A stretch of DNA of 64,000 bases from SZUA-36 sp963727635. GTDB taxonomy: Bacteria; Pseudomonadota; Gammaproteobacteria; Xanthomonadales; SZUA-36. Below, piece by piece: positions 16,875 to 25,775 of the stretch. Where the stretch lies: NCBI GenBank assembly GCA_963727635.1, contig CAVSHP010000015.1, positions 248,001-312,000 of the forward strand, given 5' to 3'. The position numbers and the translations under genes were made by a program. The notes below the pieces were generated by a model. It was not told the origin of the DNA and ran no database searches. It was given only the letters and a program-made list of their open reading frames with translations. The stretch's first letter is position 1. Every line of letters begins with the position of its first letter.

Positions 16875-17828
16875 GTGGCCAGTCCTTCCCTGATGGTATT
16901 TGCAGGTAATGCCAACCTCAAATTGGCAAACGACATTGCGCGTGAACTCGGTGTTCCGATGGGCAAGGCGGTCGTTGACCGATTCAGCGATGGGGAAGTT
17001 CTGGTCGAGATCATGGAAAATGTCCGTGGCCGCGATATTTACCTGATCCAGCCGACTTGTGCACCAACAGCCGATAACTTCGTCGAACTGCTGGTGATGG
17101 TGGATGCGTTGAAGCGCGCGTCGGTAGCCCGTGTTACCGCGGTTATTCCCTATTTCGGCTATGCCCGCCAGGACCGGCGTCCACGCTCCGCACGTGTACC
17201 GATCACCGCCAAGGTGGCGGCCAAGATGATCAGCACGGTCGGAACGGACCGCGTCATAACCATCGACCTGCACGCCGACCAGATCCAGGGTTTCTTTGAT
17301 ATTCCGGTGGACAACGTCTATGCCTCTCCGTTGACGCTGGCGGACATCTGGCAGCACCAGGGTGCTGAAGGCCTGGTCGTCGTGTCTCCGGATGTTGGCG
17401 GCGTAGTTCGGGCCAGGGCCATCGCCAAGCGTCTCGATTCTGAACTGGCCATCATCGACAAACGCCGGCCCCGCGCCAATGTTGCAAAGGTCATGAATAT
17501 CATCGGCGATATCCAGGGTAAAAATTGTGTGATGGTAGACGACATGGTCGATACGGCAGGCACCCTTTGCACCGCGGCAGCTGCGCTGAAGGAACACGGC
17601 GCCAAGCGGGTCGTCGCCTATTGTGTTCACCCGGTGCTTTCAGGACCGGCGATTGATAACATTGTCAATTCCCAGTTGGATGAACTGGTCGTAACCGACA
17701 CCATTCCGCTAAGTGTTGCCGCGCAGGAATGCGGGAAAATCCGCCAGCTGAGCGTTGCGCAAATGTTGGCGGAGACCATCCGCCGCATGGCGCACGGGGA
17801 ATCGGTGAGCTCCCTTTATGTAGATTGA
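16875..17828 (+). CDS. prs: Ribose-phosphate pyrophosphokinase (PRPP synthase)
   Basis: Class I PRPP synthase, 317 residues, makes PRPP from ribose-5-phosphate and ATP for nucleotide, His and Trp synthesis. The PRPP-binding loop is VMVDDMVDTAGT, the flexible catalytic region is DKRRPRANVAKVMN, and ATP-site residues lie in YFGYARQDRRPRSARVPI. The start is GTG at 16875 with AGGTGGTGAG upstream. It normally precedes rplY; here a 4.6-kb two-gene insertion separates them. Confidence 0.97.
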   Translation: MASPSLMVFAGNANLKLANDIARELGVPMGKAVVDRFSDGEVLVEIMENVRGRDIYLIQPTCAPTADNFVELLVMVDALKRASVARVTAVIPYFGYARQDRRPRSARVPITAKVAAKMISTVGTDRVITIDLHADQIQGFFDIPVDNVYASPLTLADIWQHQGAEGLVVVSPDVGGVVRARAIAKRLDSELAIIDKRRPRANVAKVMNIIGDIQGKNCVMVDDMVDTAGTLCTAAAALKEHGAKRVVAYCVHPVLSGPAIDNIVNSQLDELVVTDTIPLSVAAQECGKIRQLSVAQMLAETIRRMAHGESVSSLYVD

Positions 17829-17854
17829 AGTGAGGTCACCGCCCATTCAGACGA

Positions 17855-17884
17855 TCGACAGATTCAGTTTTTAGCAGATATAAT
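17855..17884 (+). promoter_or_regulatory. Candidate sigma-70 promoter for the metallophosphoesterase gene
   Basis: TCGACA at 17855-17860, an 18-nt spacer, and a perfect TATAAT at 17879-17884. A small hairpin (CCTGA/TCAGG) follows at about 17897, then a leader of about 90 nt with a CCAAAG/CTTTGG hairpin before the GGGAGAACAG ribosome site. An own promoter would fit an inserted gene pair. Confidence 0.5.
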
Positions 17885-17987
17885 GCTTTTTAAGTTCCTG
17901 ATTTTATCAGGGGATTCAGTCTGGTTTTGACATGCTGCGGATCCCGGTAGAAAGGGGGAACAGCCAAAGGGCTTTGGGAGAACAGAC

Positions 17988-20900
17988 ATGACACGGACGT
18001 TCAGGTTAGTCTTTTTATTTCTTTTTCTCGGTATGTTGGCACCGGCCGTCTGGGCGCAGTCCATCACGCGCGGTCCATACCTCCAGCAACAAACCGATCA
18101 CAGCATGATTGTGCACTGGCGCACCAATGTCGCCACCGATTCGGTGGTGCGCTTTGGCACCAGCAGCACCAACTTAAACTTAATCAGCTCAGACGCGTCA
18201 TCTACGACCGAACATACCGTGCTTGTCAGTGGACTTTCCCCGTCGACGGAATATTTTTATTCGGTCGGTAACAGCGTAGGCGCCATTGCCGGCGACGCGA
18301 CCTTTCATTTTGCCACTGCGCCCGTTCCCGGTACAGCTGCCAGTACGCGTTTCTGGGTGATCGGTGACTCCGGAACAGCCAACAGCAATGCGCGCGCCGT
18401 CAGGGACGCATTCAAGACATGGTCAGCCTCAAAACCGGCTGATTTTATGTTGATGCTGGGTGATAACGCCTATAACAACGGTACCGATCTCGAGTATCAG
18501 AGTGCGGTTTTTGACACCTATCCCGAGTTGCTTCGTCAGTTGCCCCTATGGCCCACGCTGGGTAACCATGATGGTTACAGCGCTGATTCCCAGACGCAGA
18601 CCGGACCGTACTACGATATCTTTGATTTACCCAAAAACGCCGAGGCCGGTGGGCTGGAATCGTTCACCGAGGCTTATTATTCATTTGATTACGGCAATAT
18701 CCATTTTGTGGTGCTGGACTCATACGACAGTGACCGCACGCCGAACGGCAATATGCTGCAGTGGCTGGAAAGTGACCTGGCGATGAATGACAAACCGTGG
18801 CTCATTGGCGTCTGGCACCACCCGCCCTATACAAAGGGTTCGCATGACTCCGATACGGAGGGTGGCCTGATCGATATGCGGCAGAATGCATTGCCGATCC
18901 TGGAGGCCTGGGGTGTCGACCTGGTCCTGTCCGGGCACAGCCATACTTACGAGCGGTCCTATCTGGTGGACGGTCATTATGGATTGTCCGGAAGCCTTGA
19001 CATCGACACAAACATACTGGATTTGGGTGACGGACGAGAATCCGGTGACGGCGCCTATCAAAAACCCGATATCATTGGCGCCGAGCACGAAGGCGCCGTG
19101 TATGCGGTTGCCGGTAGTTCCGGTAAGGTCTCCGCCGGGTATCCGCTGAATCATCCTGTCATGTACATTTCGCTGGAGTCACTGGGCTCCATGGTGCTTG
19201 ATGTATCCGGCAACCGTCTTGACGCAACCTTTCTCGATCAGAATGCCTTGGTCAAGGATCAGTTCACCATCCTCAAAACCCCCGATGTCGAGGCGCCATT
19301 GATTGACAGCGCGAGCGCGGAAGACGCCACGCATGTGCTGGTCGATTTTTCCGAACGCGTCGATGTCGGCAGCGCCACGGATATTGTCAATTTTGATATT
19401 ACGGGTTTGAGTATCGACTCGGCTGAATTGCTTGTCGGCAACACCACGGTGCGTCTGACCACATCCGCGATGACGGCGGGGGCGCACTATGTGATGACGG
19501 TCAACAACGTCATGGACGAGAGCAACAACAACATTGCCGCCAACAGCCAGGCAGGCTTTGATTTCAACGTCCTGATGACAAAATCATTCCAGAATGGCAT
19601 GGCGCCGGACAGCGGCTATAACGGAACCTTTGATACCTATATCAGGGAAGCAAGTGCAAGCACAAATTACGCTTCGGCAACCACCTTGCAGGTCGATGGT
19701 GATGAGCCTGTCGGTTCGACCTCCGACATGTCCATCCTGCTCGGCTGGGACATCAGTGCCATCCCGTCCAGCGCTACGGTGCAGTCAGCCACGATTTATC
19801 TGAATGTAGTGAATGTGAGTAGTGGTCCTTATTTCTGTTACGCACTGCTGACCCCGTGGCAAGAGACACAGGCAACCTGGAACGAGGCCCTGACTGCGTC
19901 CGCGTGGGCACTGCCCGGAGCGGAGGGTGCCGGTGACAGGGACAGCCTGTCAGTGTGTACGATTTCAGTGCCGGTTTTGGGTCCGGCCAGCATCAGCCTG
20001 AACAATGACGGGCTGGCACTGGTGCAGTCCTGGGTAGACGGCAGTTCGCCAAACTACGGAATCGTGATCGCCGATTCGGCAACCACCGACGGGGCGGATT
20101 TTGATTCCAGCGATTCAGCCAACGCCATGAACAGGCCGAAACTGGAAATTGTCTATACCGTGCCGGGTACGCCGGGGAATACACCGCCGGTTGCTGAGTT
20201 CAGCCAGGCTTGTATCAAGCTGGCGTGTGATTTCAATGACCTGTCCTCGGATAGCGACGGAACCGTCGTTGGCTGGCTTTGGGATTTTGGTGATGGCAAT
20301 GGATCGGCTGTACAGCATCCATCGCACACCTACGCCTCGGCATCGAATTACACGGTAAATCTGACCGTGACCGATTCCGATGACGCAACGGATAACATCA
20401 GCCATGTCGTCAACGTGGTTGCAAATATACCGCCGAGCGCATCGTTCACGCACGCCTGTACGGATCTTGACTGCGACTTTACGGACACATCCGGCGACAG
20501 CGACGGAAGCATTTCCGCCTGGTTGTGGAATTTCGGCGATGGAACAACTTCAAGCCTGCGGAATCCATCGCACACCTATACTGCCGCAAACACCTATACC
20601 GTCAACCTGACGGTCACGGATGATGATGCCGGCACGGACAACACTTTCGCGGACATCGGCGTGACCGAACCGCCCCAGTTTGTCGACTATGCCGCCAGCG
20701 GCCAAATCTCAGTTTCAGGCAGTGTCAACGGCAGTGTTGCGGATACGCAAACCGACAACGGGGTCAGCCAGTCCATTGAAGAACGTCAGAGTGGTGGCAA
20801 GAAACAGGACCGCTACAGTTTATTGGAACACAAATGGACATTTGAAATCGCGCCAGCATCTGGTTTTACGTTCAACCTGAACGGCTGGAGCAGCGGTTCG

Positions 20901-21665
20901 TCAGACGGGGATAATTTTGTATTTGCCTGGTCCACAAATGACAGTAGTTACAGTGATTTTCTGACCGTCAGTTCGACCGATCCCGGCAATTTTCAGAGCG
21001 CCGTATTGCCAAACAGCCTGAGTGGTACCGTTTACATACGGGTTCGTGACAGTGACCAGACGGCAGGCCACCAAACCCTGGACAGGGTATACGTTGATCA
21101 GATGTATATCCATGCGGAGAATGCACCAGGGTCGCCGCCGGCAGCACCATCCGGGTTGCAGGCGACGACACTTTCGTCCAGCAGCATTGGGCTCTCCTGG
21201 AACGATAACTCGACGGACGAGTTGGGTTTCGACCTGCAGCGTTCTACCAACCAGTCAAGCTGGACCGGCATACCCGGGGTGGGTGTGGATACTACCGCTA
21301 CGACGGACACGGGTTTATTGCCATCCACAACTTACTACTATCGGCTCAGGGCATACAACCTGTCCGGCAGTTCAGCCTGGACCACCACTACGTCGGCGAT
21401 GACCGATGCCGGACCACCGCCTGCGGATATTACCCTGACTTTAAGTGGCAGCAAGAACCGCGGCTATCATGTGATCGATCTGAGTTGGTCGGGAACCACG
21501 GCCTCGAGTGTCGAAATCTATCGCGATGGCGGCCTGCTGATAACGGTGCCCGATAGCGGCAGTTACACGGACAATACGAGCAATAAGGGCGCGGGAAGTT
21601 ACACCTACAAGGTGTGCGAAACAGGAACAAGCAATTGCTCGGCTGTTGAGAGCATCGTATTTTAG
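17988..21665 (+). CDS. Large secreted metallophosphoesterase with Ig, CBM96-like, PKD and FN3 domains
   Basis: A 1225-residue secreted protein. Order: signal peptide (1-24, cleaved near VWAQS); purple-acid-phosphatase-type N-terminal domain (about 27-110); calcineurin-like metallophosphoesterase (about 120-340) with metal motifs GDSGT, GDNAYNNG, GNHD, WHHPPY and GHSHTYER all present; a bacterial Ig-like domain (about 430-525); a DNRLRE/CBM96-like domain (about 545-720); two PKD domains (about 735-895, each with a CxxxxC pair and a WxFGDG core); a beta-rich region; and one or two FN3-like domains to the end. It is probably an extracellular phosphatase or phosphodiesterase held to a surface or polysaccharide by its accessory domains; the substrate is unknown. 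It is inserted between prs and rplY with a TPR gene 5 nt downstream. Confidence 0.88.
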   Translation: MTRTFRLVFLFLFLGMLAPAVWAQSITRGPYLQQQTDHSMIVHWRTNVATDSVVRFGTSSTNLNLISSDASSTTEHTVLVSGLSPSTEYFYSVGNSVGAIAGDATFHFATAPVPGTAASTRFWVIGDSGTANSNARAVRDAFKTWSASKPADFMLMLGDNAYNNGTDLEYQSAVFDTYPELLRQLPLWPTLGNHDGYSADSQTQTGPYYDIFDLPKNAEAGGLESFTEAYYSFDYGNIHFVVLDSYDSDRTPNGNMLQWLESDLAMNDKPWLIGVWHHPPYTKGSHDSDTEGGLIDMRQNALPILEAWGVDLVLSGHSHTYERSYLVDGHYGLSGSLDIDTNILDLGDGRESGDGAYQKPDIIGAEHEGAVYAVAGSSGKVSAGYPLNHPVMYISLESLGSMVLDVSGNRLDATFLDQNALVKDQFTILKTPDVEAPLIDSASAEDATHVLVDFSERVDVGSATDIVNFDITGLSIDSAELLVGNTTVRLTTSAMTAGAHYVMTVNNVMDESNNNIAANSQAGFDFNVLMTKSFQNGMAPDSGYNGTFDTYIREASASTNYASATTLQVDGDEPVGSTSDMSILLGWDISAIPSSATVQSATIYLNVVNVSSGPYFCYALLTPWQETQATWNEALTASAWALPGAEGAGDRDSLSVCTISVPVLGPASISLNNDGLALVQSWVDGSSPNYGIVIADSATTDGADFDSSDSANAMNRPKLEIVYTVPGTPGNTPPVAEFSQACIKLACDFNDLSSDSDGTVVGWLWDFGDGNGSAVQHPSHTYASASNYTVNLTVTDSDDATDNISHVVNVVANIPPSASFTHACTDLDCDFTDTSGDSDGSISAWLWNFGDGTTSSLRNPSHTYTAANTYTVNLTVTDDDAGTDNTFADIGVTEPPQFVDYAASGQISVSGSVNGSVADTQTDNGVSQSIEERQSGGKKQDRYSLLEHKWTFEIAPASGFTFNLNGWSSGSSDGDNFVFAWSTNDSSYSDFLTVSSTDPGNFQSAVLPNSLSGTVYIRVRDSDQTAGHQTLDRVYVDQMYIHAENAPGSPPAAPSGLQATTLSSSSIGLSWNDNSTDELGFDLQRSTNQSSWTGIPGVGVDTTATTDTGLLPSTTYYYRLRAYNLSGSSAWTTTTSAMTDAGPPPADITLTLSGSKNRGYHVIDLSWSGTTASSVEIYRDGGLLITVPDSGSYTDNTSNKGAGSYTYKVCETGTSNCSAVESIVF

Positions 21666-21670
21666 AACCG

Positions 21671-22573
21671 ATGTCCGCACGTTCCGAGCAATCGTCCGGC
21701 AGGCCTCACCTGCTGCCGTTCGGGATCGCGGGCCTCGTGTTTATTCTCATGACGGCCTGCCCGATCGTGCATGGGCACCCGGATCTGCAATTACAGATCG
21801 ACGAGATATCCAAACAACTGGCACTGGATCCTGACAATGTGGAACTACTTTTAAGCAGAGGCGATTTGCAGCGCCGCCACGAGAATTGGGATTTGGCGCG
21901 CGTCGATTTCAATCGGGTACGTGAACTTCAACCCGGGAATGAAACTGTCGACTGGTATGAGGGCCGCCTGGAGGTGCAAGCCGGGCAAGCGGTTGTTGGT
22001 GTGCGCTACCTGGACCGGTTTTTAGGTGCAAATCCAGATCATTTGATTGCCTTGCAGAACCGTGCCAGTGGGTATTTATCGCTGAACCAGCCATTGCTGG
22101 CGGCGAACGACTATCAATCCGTCATCCTCAATTCTGAGAGGCCCGCGCCATCCCTGTACCGAGCCAATGCCGTTGCGCTCATCAGGGCTGGCGCCGATCA
22201 TTTTCCGGCCGCGATGGAAGTTGTGTTGCAGGGATTGTCGAACTTTCCGGCAGAGGTCACGCTCACCGCTATCGCCACGGATCTGTCTTTGGCCCAGTCG
22301 GACATGGGAACGGCCAAACGTTTGATAAATGAATTACCGGCCCCTGTCCTCAATCTTCCGCAATGGCAGACACGTAACGCGCTGTTGGAATGTCAATCAG
22401 GGCATCCGGCAATGGCTGGAATCTGGTTTTCTGGTGCAGACGAAAAATTCCATGGACACGGGAATACATCTGGCCTGCTTTCTGGGGAATGGCTGGAGCG
22501 TCTTGCAACGCAGCCAAGTCCTGAAAATTGCAGGGCTGCTGTTGTTGATATTCTAAACAATCTGCAGGATTGA
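21671..22573 (+). CDS. TPR-containing exported protein
   Basis: A 300-residue protein beginning 5 nt after the metallophosphoesterase stop, so the two are co-transcribed. An N-terminal hydrophobic segment (about residues 17-35, GIAGLVFILMTACPIVHG) looks like a signal peptide or anchor. Tetratricopeptide-like repeats follow (LALDPDNVELLLSRGDLQRR, ANPDHLIALQNRASGYLSL). I do not recognise a specific family. Its constant pairing with the large phosphatase here suggests a helper in assembly, secretion or anchoring, but that is only inference from position. Confidence 0.75.
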   Translation: MSARSEQSSGRPHLLPFGIAGLVFILMTACPIVHGHPDLQLQIDEISKQLALDPDNVELLLSRGDLQRRHENWDLARVDFNRVRELQPGNETVDWYEGRLEVQAGQAVVGVRYLDRFLGANPDHLIALQNRASGYLSLNQPLLAANDYQSVILNSERPAPSLYRANAVALIRAGADHFPAAMEVVLQGLSNFPAEVTLTAIATDLSLAQSDMGTAKRLINELPAPVLNLPQWQTRNALLECQSGHPAMAGIWFSGADEKFHGHGNTSGLLSGEWLERLATQPSPENCRAAVVDILNNLQD

Positions 22574-22622
22574 AGCCGAATACAATTCATAGTCGGATTT
22601 GCGTAAATAATTGCTATAGCTA

Positions 22623-22653
22623 TTGCGCCAACCCATCATGAGTAAGTTATAAT
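22623..22653 (+). promoter_or_regulatory. Candidate promoter for rplY
   Basis: TTGCGC at 22623-22628 and a perfect TATAAT at 22648-22653, with a long 19-nt spacer. It would give a leader of about 115 nt containing a GC-rich hairpin near 22670-22690. It would let rplY-pth-ychF be transcribed independently of the inserted gene pair upstream. Confidence 0.45.
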
Positions 22654-22773
22654 AGCCGGCTGATTTTTGCGCCGCCCCTGGTCGCGGGGATGGATGAATT
22701 GCCGTGTAAACGGCTTTTGGCCTCGATTCGGTTTAAGCTGTATCGGAGCGAAATTAATATTTTGAGGAATATC

Positions 22774-23475
22774 ATGACTGATTTAAACATTATCAACGCG
22801 GAAATCCGTGAGGATGTAGGGAAAGGTGCGAGCCGCCGCCTGCGTCATCAAGGTAAAATCCCCGCCGTAATTTATGGTGGACATAGAGAGCCAGCCACCC
22901 TTGCGATTGAGCATGATCCTTTGAAGCATGCTACTCAGCGCGAATCTTTTTTCTCCAGCATCCTGGAAATAAAGGTCGCGGACGGACGTACCCAGAAAGT
23001 CGTTGTCCGCGATGTTCAGCATCACCCTTTTAAAGCGCAGATCATGCATCTCGACTTCATGCGTGTTTCCGATACGGAAACTCTTCGCATGTCTGTTCCG
23101 ATTCATTATATTGGTGAAGACAAGTCCGAAGCTGGCAAGGCTTCCGGCGTGGTTATCCAGCACTTGGTGACGGAAGTTGAAATTGAGGCGCTGCCGGGCA
23201 ATATCCCCAGTTTCCTCGGTATAGACCTTTCCGGCCTGAAACTGGGTGATGTCATCATGTTATCTGATATTCAGTTGCCTGAAGGTGTGGTGATACCTGC
23301 GCTGGCCGGCGAAGACATTGATGATGTCATGATCGCCAATACGTCACATATCAGGGAATCCCAGGGTACAGGTGCCGAGGCTGAAGCTGCTGATGCAGAG
23401 CTTGATGCTGATGTTGATGTTATTTCAGACGAAGCAGATGAGTCAGATGAGCAGGAAGGCGCTGACGAAGATTAG
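22774..23475 (+). CDS. rplY: Large ribosomal subunit protein bL25 (CTC type)
   Basis: A 233-residue long-form L25/Ctc that binds 5S rRNA. The N-terminal L25 fold (about residues 1-95, with ASRRLRHQGKIPAVIYG) is followed by the C-terminal beta domain (about 100-185) and a very acidic tail rich in Asp and Glu (about 190-233), longer and more charged than average. The ATG at 22774 follows GAGGAATATC; an in-frame ATG at 22690 would add an implausible 28 residues. It is followed by pth and ychF, the usual order. Confidence 0.95.
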   Translation: MTDLNIINAEIREDVGKGASRRLRHQGKIPAVIYGGHREPATLAIEHDPLKHATQRESFFSSILEIKVADGRTQKVVVRDVQHHPFKAQIMHLDFMRVSDTETLRMSVPIHYIGEDKSEAGKASGVVIQHLVTEVEIEALPGNIPSFLGIDLSGLKLGDVIMLSDIQLPEGVVIPALAGEDIDDVMIANTSHIRESQGTGAEAEAADAELDADVDVISDEADESDEQEGADED

Positions 23476-23545
23476 TCCTGGGGTTTGGGCAGGTAATTCT
23501 GCTATCGACAAGTGTTTGGGTAAGGGATACTTAGCGGAGTAGAAA

Positions 23546-24154
23546 TTGTCCGAATTGTTCTTGATAGTTGGCCTTGGTAATCCAGGCAGCCAATACAGCC
23601 AAACCCGGCACAATGCCGGGTTTTGGTTTTTGGACAGCCTGCATAAAGAGGCTGACGCAGGAGCAGGTGATACCCGGTTCAGGCTGCAGTCCAGGGTCTC
23701 TTCGGAAATTTGTCGGTGCCGTGTTTACGGGAAAGACTGCATTTTGGCCAAACCGGATGTTTTTATGAATCACAGCGGCAGGGCTGTCAGGGCGCTGGTA
23801 GATTATTACAACATCAGCACCGAAAACCTGTTAATCGCCTATGATGATCTGGATCTTCCGCCTGGCACCGTCCGTTTGAAGAAGGGTGGCGGTCATGGCG
23901 GGCACAACGGCATGCGGGATATTTTCCATCATGTCGAAAACACTGATTTCCTGCGGCTGAGAATTGGTATTGGTCATCCTGGCGTCAAAGATGCCGTTAC
24001 CGGGTACGTGTTAAGCCGTCCAACAGCTGATCAAGAACAGCAAATGATGCACTCGATTGGCGAAGCCATTGCCGTCATGCCCGATCTTTTAGCAGGCAAC
24101 GCCTCAAAGGCCACCAAGGACTTACACACTGGTGATGAATCACCGGTCAACTGA
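23546..24154 (+). CDS. pth: Peptidyl-tRNA hydrolase
   Basis: A 202-residue enzyme that recycles prematurely released peptidyl-tRNAs by hydrolysing the ester bond. The active-site His22 lies in QTRHNAGFWFLD, with the supporting Asn in VGLGNPG and Asp in DDLDLPPG; the KGGGHGGHNGMR loop is also intact. The start is TTG at 23546 with GCGGAG six bases upstream; no ATG precedes the conserved LIVGLGNPG. It lies between rplY and ychF. Confidence 0.96.
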   Translation: MSELFLIVGLGNPGSQYSQTRHNAGFWFLDSLHKEADAGAGDTRFRLQSRVSSEICRCRVYGKDCILAKPDVFMNHSGRAVRALVDYYNISTENLLIAYDDLDLPPGTVRLKKGGGHGGHNGMRDIFHHVENTDFLRLRIGIGHPGVKDAVTGYVLSRPTADQEQQMMHSIGEAIAVMPDLLAGNASKATKDLHTGDESPVN

Positions 24155-24168
24155 ATTGGATATGGATC

Positions 24169-25261
24169 ATGGGTTTTAAATGTGGGATTGTCGGGCTGCC
24201 AAACGTTGGCAAGTCCACTTTGTTCAATGCGCTGACCGAATCCAGTATCGCAGCTGAAAACTATCCATTTTGCACCATAGATCCGAATGTCGGCATTGTG
24301 CCGGTGCCGGATTTGCGTCTTGCACAGTTGGCTGCGATCGTGAAACCTGAAAAGATTATTCCCACCACCATGGAGTTCGTAGATATTGCCGGTCTGGTTG
24401 CCGGTGCCTCCAAGGGTGAGGGCCTGGGTAACAAATTTTTGTCCCATGTTCGGGAAACGGATGCGATTGCACACGTGGTGCGCTGTTTTGAAAATGATGA
24501 CGTGATCCACGTTTCAGGCAAAGTGAATCCAATTTCTGATATTGAAATCATCAACACGGAATTGGCGTTGGCAGATTTGGACACGGTTGAGCGTGCGCTG
24601 CAGAAAGCCGATAAACAGACCCGTGGTGGCGACAAGGAAGCATTGGCCCGCGTGGCGCTTCTGACCAGGGTCATGACCGGACTGAGTGAATACTGGAAAC
24701 GTCCGCAGCCTCGATCTTGATAAAGAACAGAAAAGACAGCTGAAGGATCTAAACCTGTTGACAATGAAACCGGTCGAATACATTGCCAATGTTGCCGAAG
24801 ACGGATTTGAGAATAACCCTTTGCTCGACCAGGTTAGGGCGTACGCAAGCGGTGAAAACGCCAGGGTCGTACCGGTGTGTGCGGCCATCGAAGCCGAAGT
24901 GGCGCAACTTGACCGTGAGGACCGGCAGGAATTTCTGGCCGCGCTCGGTTTGAAAGAATCGGGTCTGGCCGGTGTGATCCGTGCGGGGTATGCATTGCTG
25001 GATCTATTGACGTTTTTCACCGCCGGCCCAAAGGAAGTCAGGGCGTGGACGGTTACCAGGGGCGCAACGGCACCCAATGCGGCGGGCAAAATTCATACCG
25101 ATTTTGAGCGTGGCTTCATACGCGCCGAGGTGACGGGTTTCGATGACTTTATCAGGTTCGGCGGTGAGCATGGCGCAAAAGAAGCCGGCAAATTGCGTCT
25201 TGAGGGCAAGGAATACATCACCCAGGAAGGCGATGTCATGCATTTTCGATTCAATGTTTGA
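24169..25261 (+). CDS. ychF: Redox-regulated ATPase YchF, frameshifted
   Basis: An OBG-family P-loop protein that prefers ATP, about 363 residues when repaired. The G1 motif GLPNVGKSTLF and the DIAGLVAGASKGEGLGNKFL switch region are in the first frame. The C-terminal TGS-containing half (KPVEYIANVAEDGFENNP, GKIHTDFERGFIRAEV) is in the next frame. The register breaks at about 24691, where one extra base (T in GAATACTGG) leads to a stop at 24718-24720. Removing it joins LTRVMTGLSE to TGNVRSLDLDKEQK, as the family expects. Both halves look under full selection, so a sequence error is likelier than a pseudogene. Confidence 0.9.
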
Positions 25262-25309
25262 ATCAGCCAGGCAGGTAGTAGCTAATTTAGGTAATTCGAT
25301 TGTCATGTA

Positions 25310-25339
25310 TTGACAGTCGGACATTGGCTAAGGGAAAAT
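25310..25339 (+). promoter_or_regulatory. Candidate promoter for the tRNA-tuf operon
   Basis: A consensus TTGACA at 25310-25315, an 18-nt spacer and GAAAAT at 25334-25339, followed by a GC-rich stretch (GGCGGC) of the kind found in stringently controlled tRNA promoters. The first tRNA begins 17 nt further on. The -10 match is weak (4/6). Confidence 0.4.
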
Positions 25340-25355
25340 AGGCGGCTTGCTTGAC

Positions 25356-25440
25356 GGAGGGGTACTCAAGCGGTCAACGAGGGCAGACTGTAAATCTGCT
25401 GGCTATGCCTTCGGAGGTTCGAATCCTCCCCCCTCCACCA
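25356..25440 (+). tRNA. tRNA-Tyr (anticodon GTA)
   Basis: An 85-nt class II tRNA with a long variable arm. The acceptor stem is GGAGGGG with CCCCTCC, the anticodon stem GCAGA/TCTGC encloses loop CTGTAAA, and CCA is encoded. It is the first of the Tyr-Gly-Thr cluster before tuf, the order seen upstream of enterobacterial tufB. Confidence 0.97.
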
Positions 25441-25490
25441 TTTTTGATGGTGAAGAAACCCTGGATTTTGTTCAGGTTTTGGAAGTTTAG

Positions 25491-25564
25491 GCGGGTGTAG
25501 TTCAATGGTAGAACATCAGCCTTCCAAGCTGATTATGTGGGTTCGATCCCCATCACCCGCTCCA
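25491..25564 (+). tRNA. tRNA-Gly (anticodon TCC)
   Basis: A 74-nt tRNA: acceptor stem GCGGGTG with CACCCGC, anticodon stem TCAGC/GCTGA around loop CTTCCAA, T-loop GTTCGATCC, encoded CCA. It is second in the tRNA cluster upstream of tuf. Confidence 0.97.
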
Positions 25565-25634
25565 GATCTTCCGGCGTGGAGCGGGAAGATAATGAGCTTG
25601 ATGTAGCGTTGCCAGATTACAGGTTTATAATTTG

Positions 25635-25710
<76 letters not shown>

Positions 25711-25775
25711 TGATAGCGATATTGGTACTTAATATATTTTTTAAAATTTAACTGCGGTTGTTTTTGGAGACTGGC

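Noticed and set aside
17890..17987. Riboswitch (cyclic-di-GMP type) in the leader of the metallophosphoesterase gene
   Set aside because: Two small hairpins are present but none of the conserved core bases of known classes could be recognised.
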